Shown: positions 8,601-17,431 of the stretch, piece by piece
How the letters are laid out: each line of letters begins with the position of its first letter
How positions within the stretch are numbered: position 1 is the stretch's first letter
Assembly (NCBI RefSeq): GCF_014490745.1
Contig: NZ_LZEU01000001.1
Location: forward strand, 2,569,501 to 2,633,500
Reading direction: 5' to 3'
Source: Pseudomonas alcaligenes
GTDB lineage: Bacteria > Pseudomonadota > Gammaproteobacteria > Pseudomonadales > Pseudomonadaceae
DNA length: 64,000 nt
Position numbers and translations under genes: made by a program
Notes under the pieces: model-generated
The model's input: only the letters and a program-made list of their open reading frames with translations
What the model was told of the DNA's origin: nothing
Databases searched by the model: none

Positions 8601-9374
8601 TCAGCTTTCCGATCTCAAGAAATCCGGTGCTCGGCGCTCGGCAAATGCATTAAATGCTTCGCGCGCCTCAGTCGTTTGAAGACGCTCGCTGAAGATCTCG
8701 TTCTCGGCGTATATTCGCGCCGTTAGAACTGCTGGATCACGCATCAGCCTTTTAGTCGCGATCAGTGCACCGGCTGGTTGTCTGGCGATCCGCTCGGCCA
8801 CGGTACGCGCCTCGGCGTGCAGGCTGCTCAGTGAAACAACGCGGTTTGCCAGCCCCCACTCGACTGCCGTTCGGGCGTCAACTGATTCGCCCAGCGCAAA
8901 CATTTCGAAGGCGCGGACATATCCAACTCTGGCCGGCATCAGTAGGCTGGAGGCGGCCTCCGGCACGAGAGCAAGATTGACGAAGGGAGCCGAAAGCAGA
9001 GCATTATCCGCGAGCAAGATAAAGTCGCAGTGCAGAAGCAAAGTAGTGCCTACCCCAACAGCCCTCCCTTGCACAGCGGCGACCAACGGAAGACTGGAGT
9101 TGGCCAGCGCGCGAAGAAAGCGCCCGACATGTTGCTCATTCAGAGATGCTCCGGGCAATGCGGCAGCAAATTCACCTACATCGTTGCCGGCGGTGAACAT
9201 ATCTCCCTCGCTTTGGAGCAGTACGACTCGAATACTCGGATTGATCTCCGCTGCCTCAAGCGCGTCCGCCAATGCGCCATACATGCTATCGATCAACGCA
9301 TTTTTCTTGTCGGAGCGCGCAAGCGTGACGGTTAGAACTCCGTCGCTCAAGTCAGTCTTAATATGCTCAACCAT
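8601..9374 (-). CDS. Enoyl-CoA isomerase-like crotonase
   Basis: This 257-residue crotonase has the oxyanion-hole segment FTAGNDVGEF and the second-hole segment AVQGRAVGVGTTLLLHCDFI. The first catalytic Glu of hydratases is replaced (GVGTT), while the second region keeps Glu (NLALVPEAASSLL). That pattern is closer to delta3-delta2-enoyl-CoA isomerases than to hydratases. It would shift double bonds in unsaturated acyl-CoAs before beta-oxidation. It is convergent with the crotonase at 7524, with 240 bases between them that hold only the molybdoenzyme remnant. Confidence 0.78.
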   Translation of the reverse strand: MVEHIKTDLSDGVLTVTLARSDKKNALIDSMYGALADALEAAEINPSIRVVLLQSEGDMFTAGNDVGEFAAALPGASLNEQHVGRFLRALANSSLPLVAAVQGRAVGVGTTLLLHCDFILLADNALLSAPFVNLALVPEAASSLLMPARVGYVRAFEMFALGESVDARTAVEWGLANRVVSLSSLHAEARTVAERIARQPAGALIATKRLMRDPAVLTARIYAENEIFSERLQTTEAREAFNAFAERRAPDFLRSES

Positions 9375-9408
9375 GGTTTCTCCTTTATTAGTTCACCTTA
9401 TGAACTAG

Positions 9409-9978
9409 TTAGTCGGCAGCGGTAGCGGCCAGATGTGCTTGTAACGTTCTGAACGTGTGCTCAACTCTGCTCCGGTGATCTAGCAAGGCTGTAGCGATTG
9501 CACGTGGTTTGAGCCCTTTCGATGCCGCCGTGGTCTGGCGAAAAACCGCGCAACTGGTAACGCTGCTCACCCTGTCGAATCGATGGACTCGGACGAATGC
9601 AAGAGAGGTACGACTGTAATGCGGGGAATAGCCGCCACGAAGCGCTCGCAGCGGCGAAATAGCTATTATGCCGACGGGTAAATTAGTTGCGAGCAGGAAC
9701 TCGCTGACAACATCAAACTTCACCTTATTCAAAATCTGTCGGGAATTAAGGTCTATATCATCTAGCCACCTATTCAGCGTGCGCTTAGACATATTCAACT
9801 TCCCAGCCAACTCATCCATGGATGGAGACAGCTCTAGATTTGCACGCAGATATGCACGCACTCTTTCAGGCAAGGAGCTTGGTGCTTGTATTTCTTTAGC
9901 AGCCTGATCACATTCTTTACTAGGCATGCAGTGTGGGCTGTACTGCGATGAGGGCTTAGCGATTGCGATTGCGCACAT
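9409..9978 (-). pseudogene. Decayed AraC-family regulator fragment
   Basis: The open frame of 189 codons contains one recognisable part: LPERVRAYLRANLELSPSMD, ELAGKLNMSKRTLNRWLDDI and a helix ending TNLPVGIIA, which is the first helix-turn-helix of an AraC C-terminal domain. The expected second half (a GYS...F..AF.RW..SPS.YR pattern) is only partly readable and seems split over two frames near 9560-9640. The large N-terminal effector domain is missing. The last 50 codons resemble nothing I recognise. I treat it as a broken gene. Confidence 0.5.
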
Positions 9979-10030
9979 AGCTACCCACTACGATGATGAG
10001 TACAGCGAGAATGATGAAGGTATGACTCAT
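9956..10030 (-). CDS. Possible 24-residue single-span membrane peptide
   Basis: An ATG at 10030 opens MSHTFIILAVLIIVVGSYVR followed by NRNR and a stop at 9956-9958. The peptide is one hydrophobic helix with a positively charged end, as in known small bacterial membrane proteins. AAGGGG lies 6 bases upstream of the start and could serve as a ribosome binding site. It is downstream of the FAD oxidoreductase gene, beyond its terminator hairpin. No family is recognised. Confidence 0.35.
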   Translation of the reverse strand: MSHTFIILAVLIIVVGSYVRNRNR

Positions 10031-10101
10031 CGAGACGCCCCTTTGGATCTTTATGAGGAAACGATGACGGCAAAGGCCGTGACCATTTACTGAGGAAAAA
10101 T

Positions 10102-10129
10102 CGCTATGGGATGCTGGCATCCCATAGCG
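10102..10129 (-). terminator. Rho-independent terminator after the FAD oxidoreductase gene
   Basis: A perfect 12-bp stem (CGCTATGGGATG and its complement) with a 4-base loop is followed on the minus strand by ATTTTT. It begins 57 bases beyond the stop of the gene at 10186-12012. Confidence 0.8.
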
Positions 10130-10185
10130 TGTCAGAAAGCATGGCTATTGCCTGTTCACTTGGAGGAAGCGGAGTTAGCCGAGCA

Positions 10186-12012
10186 TCACTTCGGCGGATG
10201 CTCGTGATCGCAAGCGGTCAATTGATCCACCAGGTTTTTCAGCTCACCGAGGTGGTTCTCGTAGAGGCCACGTGGCGATGATTCGTGCTGGTTGCATAGG
10301 TATGCAGCAGCGCCAACGGCAATGCCGTGCTGCGAGCCGTTGCCCATGGTTTTGGTCGAAGAGCCGGCGACGTGAGTAACGCTGATGTGTTTGCCAGCCA
10401 TCAGCAGGTTGTCGATGTTGGCGGAGTACAGGCAACGGAACGGGATGCCATAGGCCTGTTTGTCACGCATGTCCCAGATCCAATCTTTGAGGCGGAAGTC
10501 GTACTTACCTTCGCCTGGCTCCCATGCGCAGTGGATGCAGAAAGCCCCATCGTTGGGCACCAAGGCATCGTGAAAACTGGTGTGGTTGCGGATGTCATTT
10601 TCCGACAGCACATAGTCGCCGCGATAGCGCCGGAACTCGCCCTGCGCCGCGACAAAAGCCATCCATTCAAACTCCAGGTTGGCGTAGTTTTCCGGCTCAA
10701 GATTTTTGACGTTTGAGAACGTGCCGTAGAGCGCACGCATCAGGTAGTCGCGGATCAGTTCGCCGTTGGTGTAGGGGTCGAGCCATTGGCCGTATTCCCA
10801 GAAGTGGGTGGCCGGGAACACATCGGCTTTGCTGCCGAATCTGAACTCAGGTGTGCTCGGGTTGGCCCCTGCCTGTGGCCCTGGGGCGTTCTCGATGCCG
10901 GCCTCCAGCAATTGGCCGCTCAGGTTGGCGTAGTCCTTGGACACTTCGGTTGCCCAAGGCACCTCTGGAAATGAAACCGGCTGCTCGGCCATGCGGGTGC
11001 GGAAGAACAGCGTGTTGCCGTGGTGCATGTCATCGCCCACTTCCGGCGCATAAGGCTCGTTGAACTCAGAGCGAGCCTCCCGCCCGAATAGCGTCTCGGC
11101 ATCGGCAAGAACGCCAAGGATGGCCGTGCCACTGGCGTCGATGAATACCGAGCCGGTAATGCGCCGCTCATGGCCGCCACGCGCTTGAACGGCCTGAACC
11201 GCAGTGATTTTGGAGTCTTGCTTTTCGACACTGACGATGCGATGCCCGAGAAAAACCTTGGCGGTCGGCTCGGCTTCCAGCAGCGATAATGCAGCCAGAT
11301 CACCGTTCGCCGAACGCTGCGCCAGCTCTTTGAGCAGAGCGCCCTGCGAGCCTCTTGGCATCAGGCCGATTTCGTTACTGGCATTGCCGCCAAGCACAGG
11401 GCGATCATGGATCAAGGCAACGTGCTGCCCCAGGCGAGCAGCGGTCAACGCAGCCGCGCACCCCGAGATGCCTCCGCCGACTACAACCACATCGTAGTGA
11501 CCGGCTTCCTGCGGCTGATCCGGCAGGCCTCGCAGCGCCTTGCGCCAGGCGAGGGTGGTGGCGTTAACGTCATTGGGCGGCGCTAGCTCATTGGTGGAGA
11601 GGTAAAGCGCATCGCAGCGGCCATCAAAGCCGGTGAGGTCGTGGAGCACCAAGGTGGTTGCCCCTTTCTTCAGCGACACCTTGCCAGCGGGCTGCCATGA
11701 CCAGTCCTGACCGTTCGCCCCGAACTCGGTGTCAAGAACCACGCCATTGATCGAAACGGTAAAACGTCCGGGGTGGTGCGATGGTACCCAGTCCTTCGCC
11801 CGAACCCAGACTTGGTACTCACCTTCGCGCGCAATACTGATCGTTGTAGTGGCATCGCCGACGGGGCGACCCAGGCCGTGGGCAAGCAGATAGGGCGATC
11901 CCATGACGGTCTCAAACTGGGAGTCGAGAACCCAGCCCCCGTAGCTATCGAAATCCTCGGCTTCGATCAGGATGCTTGCTGGAGATTCGTTCATGTCGCC
12001 TGTGTTGTTCAC
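10186..12012 (-). CDS. FAD-dependent oxidoreductase with an N-terminal beta-sandwich (CBM-like) domain
   Basis: This 608-residue protein has two parts. Residues 12-140 (ILIEAEDFDSYGGWVLDSQF and onward) look like a carbohydrate-binding-type beta-sandwich. Residues 173-600 are an FAD_oxidored domain, with the dinucleotide motif VVVVGGGISGCAAALTAARLG around residues 176-194 and the C-terminal FAD-contact region HVAGSSTKTMGNGSQHGIAVG. There is no signal peptide, so it is probably cytoplasmic. A GTG start at 12012 is preferred because GGAG lies 8 bases upstream; an ATG at 11994 is the alternative. It is divergent from the HxlR gene at 12187, which probably regulates it. Substrate unknown. Confidence 0.8.
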   Translation of the reverse strand: MNNTGDMNESPASILIEAEDFDSYGGWVLDSQFETVMGSPYLLAHGLGRPVGDATTTISIAREGEYQVWVRAKDWVPSHHPGRFTVSINGVVLDTEFGANGQDWSWQPAGKVSLKKGATTLVLHDLTGFDGRCDALYLSTNELAPPNDVNATTLAWRKALRGLPDQPQEAGHYDVVVVGGGISGCAAALTAARLGQHVALIHDRPVLGGNASNEIGLMPRGSQGALLKELAQRSANGDLAALSLLEAEPTAKVFLGHRIVSVEKQDSKITAVQAVQARGGHERRITGSVFIDASGTAILGVLADAETLFGREARSEFNEPYAPEVGDDMHHGNTLFFRTRMAEQPVSFPEVPWATEVSKDYANLSGQLLEAGIENAPGPQAGANPSTPEFRFGSKADVFPATHFWEYGQWLDPYTNGELIRDYLMRALYGTFSNVKNLEPENYANLEFEWMAFVAAQGEFRRYRGDYVLSENDIRNHTSFHDALVPNDGAFCIHCAWEPGEGKYDFRLKDWIWDMRDKQAYGIPFRCLYSANIDNLLMAGKHISVTHVAGSSTKTMGNGSQHGIAVGAAAYLCNQHESSPRGLYENHLGELKNLVDQLTACDHEHPPK

Positions 12013-12135
12013 TTCTGTGACTCCGTAACTTCTGCTTGTTCAGAACCAGGTGGTAGATGGAACTAGCCTTCCGCTTGCCCTCGCACGCCCCTAGACTTCG
12101 CTCAAAATCGCAATCAAACACGACCGCTGCTTTTG

Positions 12136-12152
12136 ACTATATTTTCTATAGC
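12136..12152. promoter_or_regulatory. Candidate HxlR operator
   Basis: ACTATA-N5-TATAGC lies in the divergent region between the FAD oxidoreductase and HxlR genes, 34 bases before the HxlR start. It matches the perfect palindrome at 6760-6776 in 11 of the 12 arm positions. Confidence 0.5.
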
Positions 12153-12186
12153 CACCCAAGTAAAGTGCAGCTATTCGGAGATATTC

Positions 12187-12711
12187 ATGAAACGAAGCAC
12201 GTTGGCTGACCGCTATTGCTCGATAGCCCGATCCAGCTCGGAGCTCATGGACGCCTGGTCTTTTGTCATTCTCAGAGAGCTTTTTCTGGCGAATATGCGT
12301 TTCGACGGTTTGCAGGCGCAGACGGGGATGTCGCCGCGCTCGCTGACCTTGCGCCTGGCCGACCTAGCAGAGTCCGGAATTATCAAACGCGTCGCCTATC
12401 AGCAATCACCCGCTCGCTACGAGTACCGGCTCACCAGCAAAGGCAAGGAGCTATGGCCCGTGGTGATCGCGCTGAAGCAATGGGGGGACAAATGGAGCGG
12501 GCCATGGAGTGACGACCAGCCCCCTCTTACGCTTCATCACAAAGATCATGACCATCAGCTGGAACTTGGTTTCATCTGCAAGACCTGCGGTGAACCGGTT
12601 GATGCTCATTCGACTGAAGGCACCATGTCCCCGGCAATGACGGCAGAACGCGAGCAGACCGCGTCTGACTATCAACAAGCGATACGCAGCAAGCGCCAGG
12701 GCGGTGCCTAG
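12187..12711 (+). CDS. HxlR-family winged-helix regulator
   Basis: This 174-residue protein has the HxlR core: DRYCSIARSSSELMDAWSFV, ILRELFLANMRFDGLQAQTG, then the wing ending QQSPARYEYRLTSKGKEL. The C-terminal extension holds a CKTC motif (GFICKTCGEPVDAHS) that could bind zinc or sense oxidants, though that is inference. The ATG at 12187 gives the usual HxlR N-terminus; the longer frame has no better start. It probably controls the divergent FAD oxidoreductase gene and itself. A truncated paralogue is at 6491-6727. Confidence 0.9.
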   Translation: MKRSTLADRYCSIARSSSELMDAWSFVILRELFLANMRFDGLQAQTGMSPRSLTLRLADLAESGIIKRVAYQQSPARYEYRLTSKGKELWPVVIALKQWGDKWSGPWSDDQPPLTLHHKDHDHQLELGFICKTCGEPVDAHSTEGTMSPAMTAEREQTASDYQQAIRSKRQGGA

Positions 12712-12812
12712 GTAAGATCGTGCGCCTAATCATCAGGGGGCAGATCCAACGATGTGAGTACCGTTTCGCAAACAAGCGTGGGGCGGCATTCTGATAAGCG
12801 ATGTGAGTTGTG

Positions 12813-15479
12813 ATGAACCAGTATCCGCCCAAGCGTAACAAGCTCCGCCCCCAACCAATGCCGCCCCTGAGCTTTACCCGTGGCGCATTGCTGAAACGCT
12901 TGGCGGATGCCACTCGTAAAGGCGTATTGCTAAGCCTGGTCAAAGCACCGATGGGTTACGGGAAAAGCACGCTGCTCGCGCAGTACGTAGCTAGCCTGAA
13001 CCAACCCTGGATCTGGTACCGCTTCGATAACACTGACAATCAGCCGCTCAATCTGCTGGTGCAGTGGTGCCATGCCTTCGAGCTGCCCATACCTGAGGGT
13101 TTGCTCAGCCGCTCAGACGAGTCTGGCCTATGGACGCTTATCAGCAACCATCTTGAGCACCTGGATACGCCCTTCACGCTGGTTCTGGACGACCTTCATC
13201 TGCTGCGCTCGCCAACGGCCTGTGCCTACCTCGAAGAGCTCTTTCGTCAGCCGCCGAAAGGCCTGCACCTAATTGCAGCCTGTGAAGGCGAACCCGGGGT
13301 GTCACTCAGTCACCTGCATCGCGACCAGCGTTTGCAAGTATTGGATTTTAACGACCTGGCTCTGGACAGCAGTGAAATCAATGCGCTGGCGAGCGCCCGC
13401 GGGCAACCCCTGAATGGCGATCTCATCTACCTGTTGCGAGCGGGTAGCGAGGGCTGGATCAGCGGCATTCTGTTTGGCTTGGCCACCTACTCCGGCGCCC
13501 AGGTATCGGACTTCAACAACACCGATGCTCTGCACTTTCTGACGCGGCATGCCTTTGCCCAAACAGCGCAGTTCTTTCGTGAGGAAATCCTTAGGTATCT
13601 GACGCCACGACTACTGCAATTTCTCTCGCGCCTGTCGGTGGTAAGCGCGTTTGACGCCAACCTGGCCGCCTATATCAGCGAGTTGGAAAACGCTGAGCAA
13701 CTCATTCGTCAGCTGCAACGGCAGGATCTGTTTGTGCAGCAGCGCAAAGGCGAAGGTCTGGTCTTTCGGCTGCACCCACTGTTGCGTCGCACGTTGTACC
13801 AATCCCTTGAGCGCCAGGATCCGCACCTGCTGACCCAGTTGCATCTGCGCGCGGCGAACTGGTTACTGACTCGGTGCTATTACACGGAAGGCGTCTACCA
13901 GTTGGGGCGCGCTCGCGACTTCAACCGCCTGCTGGCCGCTCTTGAGCAGCACAGCTTCAATTTGCTCCGTGAAGGCGAGGTCAATGGCATAGTCGATTTC
14001 CTCGCTGACGTGCCCGGCGAGAGCTCCCCCGAGCATTTCACCTTGGCGGTTACCGAAGCCAGCGCGGTCATCGTCACTAACGACATCAGCCAAGCAAGCG
14101 CCTGCCTGCGGCGACTAAAGCGCCTGATCCGGCGTAACGAAATACCCGAACGACGCCCGGAGCGTGTACATCAGACTCTCGCTTTTTTGCGCAGTCGGCT
14201 GGCGGCTCTGGGGGGCAACTTCAGCTACGGTCTGCGCCTGGTGGAGCGCGCGCTGCAGCAGCACCCCGCCCCCAGTGCGGCAACTGCGGTGCTGCTGTTC
14301 AACCAAGCCACCTGCTTGCTCGCCCTCGGTCATCTCAAGCAGGCCAACAGGTCGGCGCATCAGGCTCTGTCAGAGTTCGAGGCATTAGGCTTCAGTGGCT
14401 ACACGAATATGCTGCAGCTTCTGCTGGGGCAGATTGAGCTGTTGCAAGGAGAGATCGGAAAGGCCCGTGCCCGCTTCCAGCAGAGGGCGGACAAATCCGT
14501 AGGCGTACCCCACTCGTTCTATGACCTGTTCCTCCACCTCGGCTGGAGTAACGTGTTGCTGCAACAGAATCACTTGGATCAGGCGACGCTGGGTCTGAGC
14601 CAGGCCGAAGCGATTGCCCTCGATTTTCCGCACAGCGCAGGCCTGCCATGGGTACTCCACCTCCAGGCCTGCAGCCTTATGGCGGCAGGTAAGTCCGAGC
14701 TGGCTCGCCACCGTTGGGACGAAGCCCGGCGCCTGGCCAAGCAGTTCAAGTTGTTCGCCCTGTATCGGCAAGTCGGTGCATGCCGTGTTCGGCTGGCCGG
14801 TGCGGAGCACGACCAATCGTTCATCCACACCTGGCTGGAGGAATGGCAATGGTGCCGTATGCAGTACGGTACAGAGCTGATGCCCGAAGAATGGCTGGCC
14901 TATGCCTGGGTGCAACGCCACCTTGGTGAACCTGCCCAGGCTCGGCAGATCGCGGAAAACCTGCGCGAGCAGGCTGAAGCAGCGAACAACCAACGGCTAC
15001 TGCTCGATTCATGGCTACTCAATGCCGCGCTGTATCGCGATCAGGGCAATCAAGAGGCGGCACTGGGCAGCCTGGAGCAGGCCGTGCAGTTGGCGGCACG
15101 ACATGGCTACGGGCAACTGCTTCAGTTTGAGAGCGACCTGCTCAGCGAGTCGTTGCGCCAATTGCTCAATCCGCAGACCCGTCGACAGTTGGGTCTGCTG
15201 CAACCGCTGCCCACTACGGAGCGGCTGGCGCTGTTGCTGCCCCGGCTGCAGAGTGGCACCGATGGCGACACCCAGCCGTTAGCCGAACCCCTCACCCGCC
15301 GTGAGCAGGATGTATTGCAACGCATGATCCGCGGCCAGGCCAACCAGCATATTGCCGACAGCCTCTACGTCAGCCTGAGCACGGTAAAAACCCACATCAA
15401 CAACCTGTTCCGCAAACTCGATGCCCATGACCGCGAGGGTGCAATCCAGATAGCTCGCAGGCTGAAACTGGTCGAGTAA
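12813..15479 (+). CDS. MalT-like LuxR activator (LAL family)
   Basis: This 888-residue regulator has an N-terminal ATP-binding domain with Walker A APMGYGKST near residues 45-53 and a Walker B-like LVLDDLHLL. A long alpha-helical TPR-like region fills the middle. A C-terminal LuxR helix-turn-helix ends it (LTRREQDVLQRMIRGQANQH, then STVKTHINNLFRKLDAH). LAL proteins bind an inducer and ATP, multimerise and activate target promoters. The stop is 121 bases before the acyl-CoA dehydrogenase operon on the same strand, so that operon is the likely target. ATG at 12813 is preferred over the GTG three bases upstream. Confidence 0.9.
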   Translation: MNQYPPKRNKLRPQPMPPLSFTRGALLKRLADATRKGVLLSLVKAPMGYGKSTLLAQYVASLNQPWIWYRFDNTDNQPLNLLVQWCHAFELPIPEGLLSRSDESGLWTLISNHLEHLDTPFTLVLDDLHLLRSPTACAYLEELFRQPPKGLHLIAACEGEPGVSLSHLHRDQRLQVLDFNDLALDSSEINALASARGQPLNGDLIYLLRAGSEGWISGILFGLATYSGAQVSDFNNTDALHFLTRHAFAQTAQFFREEILRYLTPRLLQFLSRLSVVSAFDANLAAYISELENAEQLIRQLQRQDLFVQQRKGEGLVFRLHPLLRRTLYQSLERQDPHLLTQLHLRAANWLLTRCYYTEGVYQLGRARDFNRLLAALEQHSFNLLREGEVNGIVDFLADVPGESSPEHFTLAVTEASAVIVTNDISQASACLRRLKRLIRRNEIPERRPERVHQTLAFLRSRLAALGGNFSYGLRLVERALQQHPAPSAATAVLLFNQATCLLALGHLKQANRSAHQALSEFEALGFSGYTNMLQLLLGQIELLQGEIGKARARFQQRADKSVGVPHSFYDLFLHLGWSNVLLQQNHLDQATLGLSQAEAIALDFPHSAGLPWVLHLQACSLMAAGKSELARHRWDEARRLAKQFKLFALYRQVGACRVRLAGAEHDQSFIHTWLEEWQWCRMQYGTELMPEEWLAYAWVQRHLGEPAQARQIAENLREQAEAANNQRLLLDSWLLNAALYRDQGNQEAALGSLEQAVQLAARHGYGQLLQFESDLLSESLRQLLNPQTRRQLGLLQPLPTTERLALLLPRLQSGTDGDTQPLAEPLTRREQDVLQRMIRGQANQHIADSLYVSLSTVKTHINNLFRKLDAHDREGAIQIARRLKLVE

Positions 15480-15600
15480 GGCGGCCTGCTCCACCCGTGC
15501 GAAGAAAAATTCCACCCCCATTTCCACCCGTGGTTTGACGCGTCGCCCCCCGGCCCCTTGCTACAACGCTGGCCTGGTTTTCCTGCCTGACGAGAATGCA

Positions 15601-17403
15601 ATGACCGAGAAGCTGCTCAATGAGCGCGAACTGAGCTTCCAGCTCTACGAGATGCTCGACACCGAGGCCCTCTTACAGCGTCCCCGGTATGCCGACCATG
15701 ACCGAGCGGTGTTCGACGCCACGCTGTCTACCGCACGCAGTATCGCCGTCGACTACCTGGCCCCGCACAACCACAAGGGCGACGCCAACGAACCAACCTT
15801 CGACGGCGAGAAAGTCACCCTGATCCCGGAAACCAAGGCTGCCTGGGATGCCCTGGCCGAAGCCGGATTCCACGCGGCCCACCATGATGTCGAGGACGGC
15901 GGCCTGCAGTTGCCGGAAGTGCTGCTGCGCGCCTGCATGGCCTATTTCAACGCCGCCAACATCGCCAGCGCCGGTTACTCCTTCCTCACCATCGGCTCGG
16001 CCAACCTGGTCAAGAGCTTCGCCAGCGAGGCGCTGCGCCAGCGCTTCCTGCCGCCGATGCTGGACGGCCGCTTCAGCGGCACCATGGCGCTGACCGAGCC
16101 GGGCCAGGGCTCGGCGCTTGGTGATATTCGCACCACCGCGCGGCTCGCCACCGATGGCAGCTACCGGGTGTTCGGTCAAAAGATGTTTATCTCCGGCGGC
16201 GATCACGAGCTGACCGATAACATCGTGCATATGGTGCTGGCCCGCATCGAAGGAGCACCGGCCGGGGTCAAGGGCATCTCGCTGTTCCTAGTGCCGAAGT
16301 TCCTGGTCAACGAAGACGGCAATCGCGGCACGCGCAACGACGTCGCGCTGGCCGGGCTGCTGCACAAGATGGGCTACCGCAACACCACCTCCACCGTGCT
16401 CAGCTTCGGCGAGAAGGACGGCGCGGTCGGCTACCTGATGGGCGAGGCCAACAAAGGCCTGTCCTACATGTTCCAGATGATGAACGAGGCACGCATCGGC
16501 GTGGCTCTGGGTGCCTCGGCACTGGCCTACCAGAGCTATATCCACGCTCTTGACTACGCCCGCGAGCGTCCGCAGGGCCGCCTGCCGGGCAGCAAGGATC
16601 CGCTGGCGCCGCAGGTACGCATCGTCGAGCACGCCGACGTGCGGCGCATGCTGCTGCAGCAGAAGGTCTACGCCGAGGGCAGCCTGGCGCTGTGTCTGTA
16701 TGCCAGCAGCCTGTTCGAGGACGCCCACACCGCGCCCGAGCAAAGCGCCCGCGAGGACGCCGGCGAGCTGCTCGACCTGCTGATCCCGATGGTCAAGTCC
16801 TATCCCTCGAAGTACGGGGTGATCGCCTCCGACCTCGGCATCCAGATTCTCGGCGGCTCTGGCTACATTCGCGAATACCCGCTGGAACAGTACTACCGCG
16901 ACAACCGCCTGAACCCGATCCACGAGGGCACCGAGGGCATCCACGGCCTTGACCTGCTCGGCCGCAAGCTCGGCCAGCGGGGCGGCAAGGGCTACCGGCT
17001 GTTCCTCACTGCCGTCCGCACCAGCTTGCTCGAGGCCGCCGGCGACAGCCGCTGCGCGCCGCTGGCCGCCGCCCTCGGCGACGCATTGGGCATCCTCGAA
17101 CGGATCACCCCGGAGCTGCAGACACAGGTCACCGCCGACGCCGACCTCGGCCTGTCCAACGCCACTGCCTACCTCGATCTGTTCGGCCGGGTAGTGATCG
17201 GCTGGATCTGGCTGCGACAGGCCCTGGTCGCCAGCCGGGCGCTAGACGCCGGCGCCGCCGGCAGCGAGATCGATTTCTACCAGGGCAAGCTGCACGCCGC
17301 GCGCTACTGCATGGATTGGGAACTGGCCGGGCTGGATAGCCAGGCCCGCCTGCTCAGTGCCGGCAACCGCCTTGCCCATGACATGCAGAACGCCTGGTTC
17401 TGA
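15601..17403 (+). CDS. Acyl-CoA dehydrogenase with C-terminal extension
   Basis: This 600-residue flavoenzyme catalyses the first oxidation of beta-oxidation on an acyl-CoA. It shows the flavin/substrate signature [15 protein letters not shown] and the C-terminal signature [20 protein letters not shown] followed by [20 protein letters not shown], which includes the putative catalytic Glu. The last 130 residues form the extension typical of the 600-residue acyl-CoA dehydrogenase subfamily. The start at 15601 aligns with the family N-terminus. It is the first gene of the operon with the FadB-like protein, thiolase and SDR. Chain-length or ring preference is not readable. Confidence 0.92.
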   Translation: MTEKLLNERELSFQLYEMLDTEALLQRPRYADHDRAVFDATLSTARSIAVDYLAPHNHKGDANEPTFDGEKVTLIPETKAAWDALAEAGFHAAHHDVEDGGLQLPEVLLRACMAYFNAANIASAGYSFLTIGSANLVKSFASEALRQRFLPPMLDGRFSGTMALTEPGQGSALGDIRTTARLATDGSYRVFGQKMFISGGDHELTDNIVHMVLARIEGAPAGVKGISLFLVPKFLVNEDGNRGTRNDVALAGLLHKMGYRNTTSTVLSFGEKDGAVGYLMGEANKGLSYMFQMMNEARIGVALGASALAYQSYIHALDYARERPQGRLPGSKDPLAPQVRIVEHADVRRMLLQQKVYAEGSLALCLYASSLFEDAHTAPEQSAREDAGELLDLLIPMVKSYPSKYGVIASDLGIQILGGSGYIREYPLEQYYRDNRLNPIHEGTEGIHGLDLLGRKLGQRGGKGYRLFLTAVRTSLLEAAGDSRCAPLAAALGDALGILERITPELQTQVTADADLGLSNATAYLDLFGRVVIGWIWLRQALVASRALDAGAAGSEIDFYQGKLHAARYCMDWELAGLDSQARLLSAGNRLAHDMQNAWF

Positions 17404-17431
17404 TCCCTTATCACGGCACAAGTACCTCAAC

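Noticed and set aside
9409..9978. An intact 189-residue AraC protein
   Set aside because: Only one helix-turn-helix is readable, the second is scrambled and the effector domain is missing.
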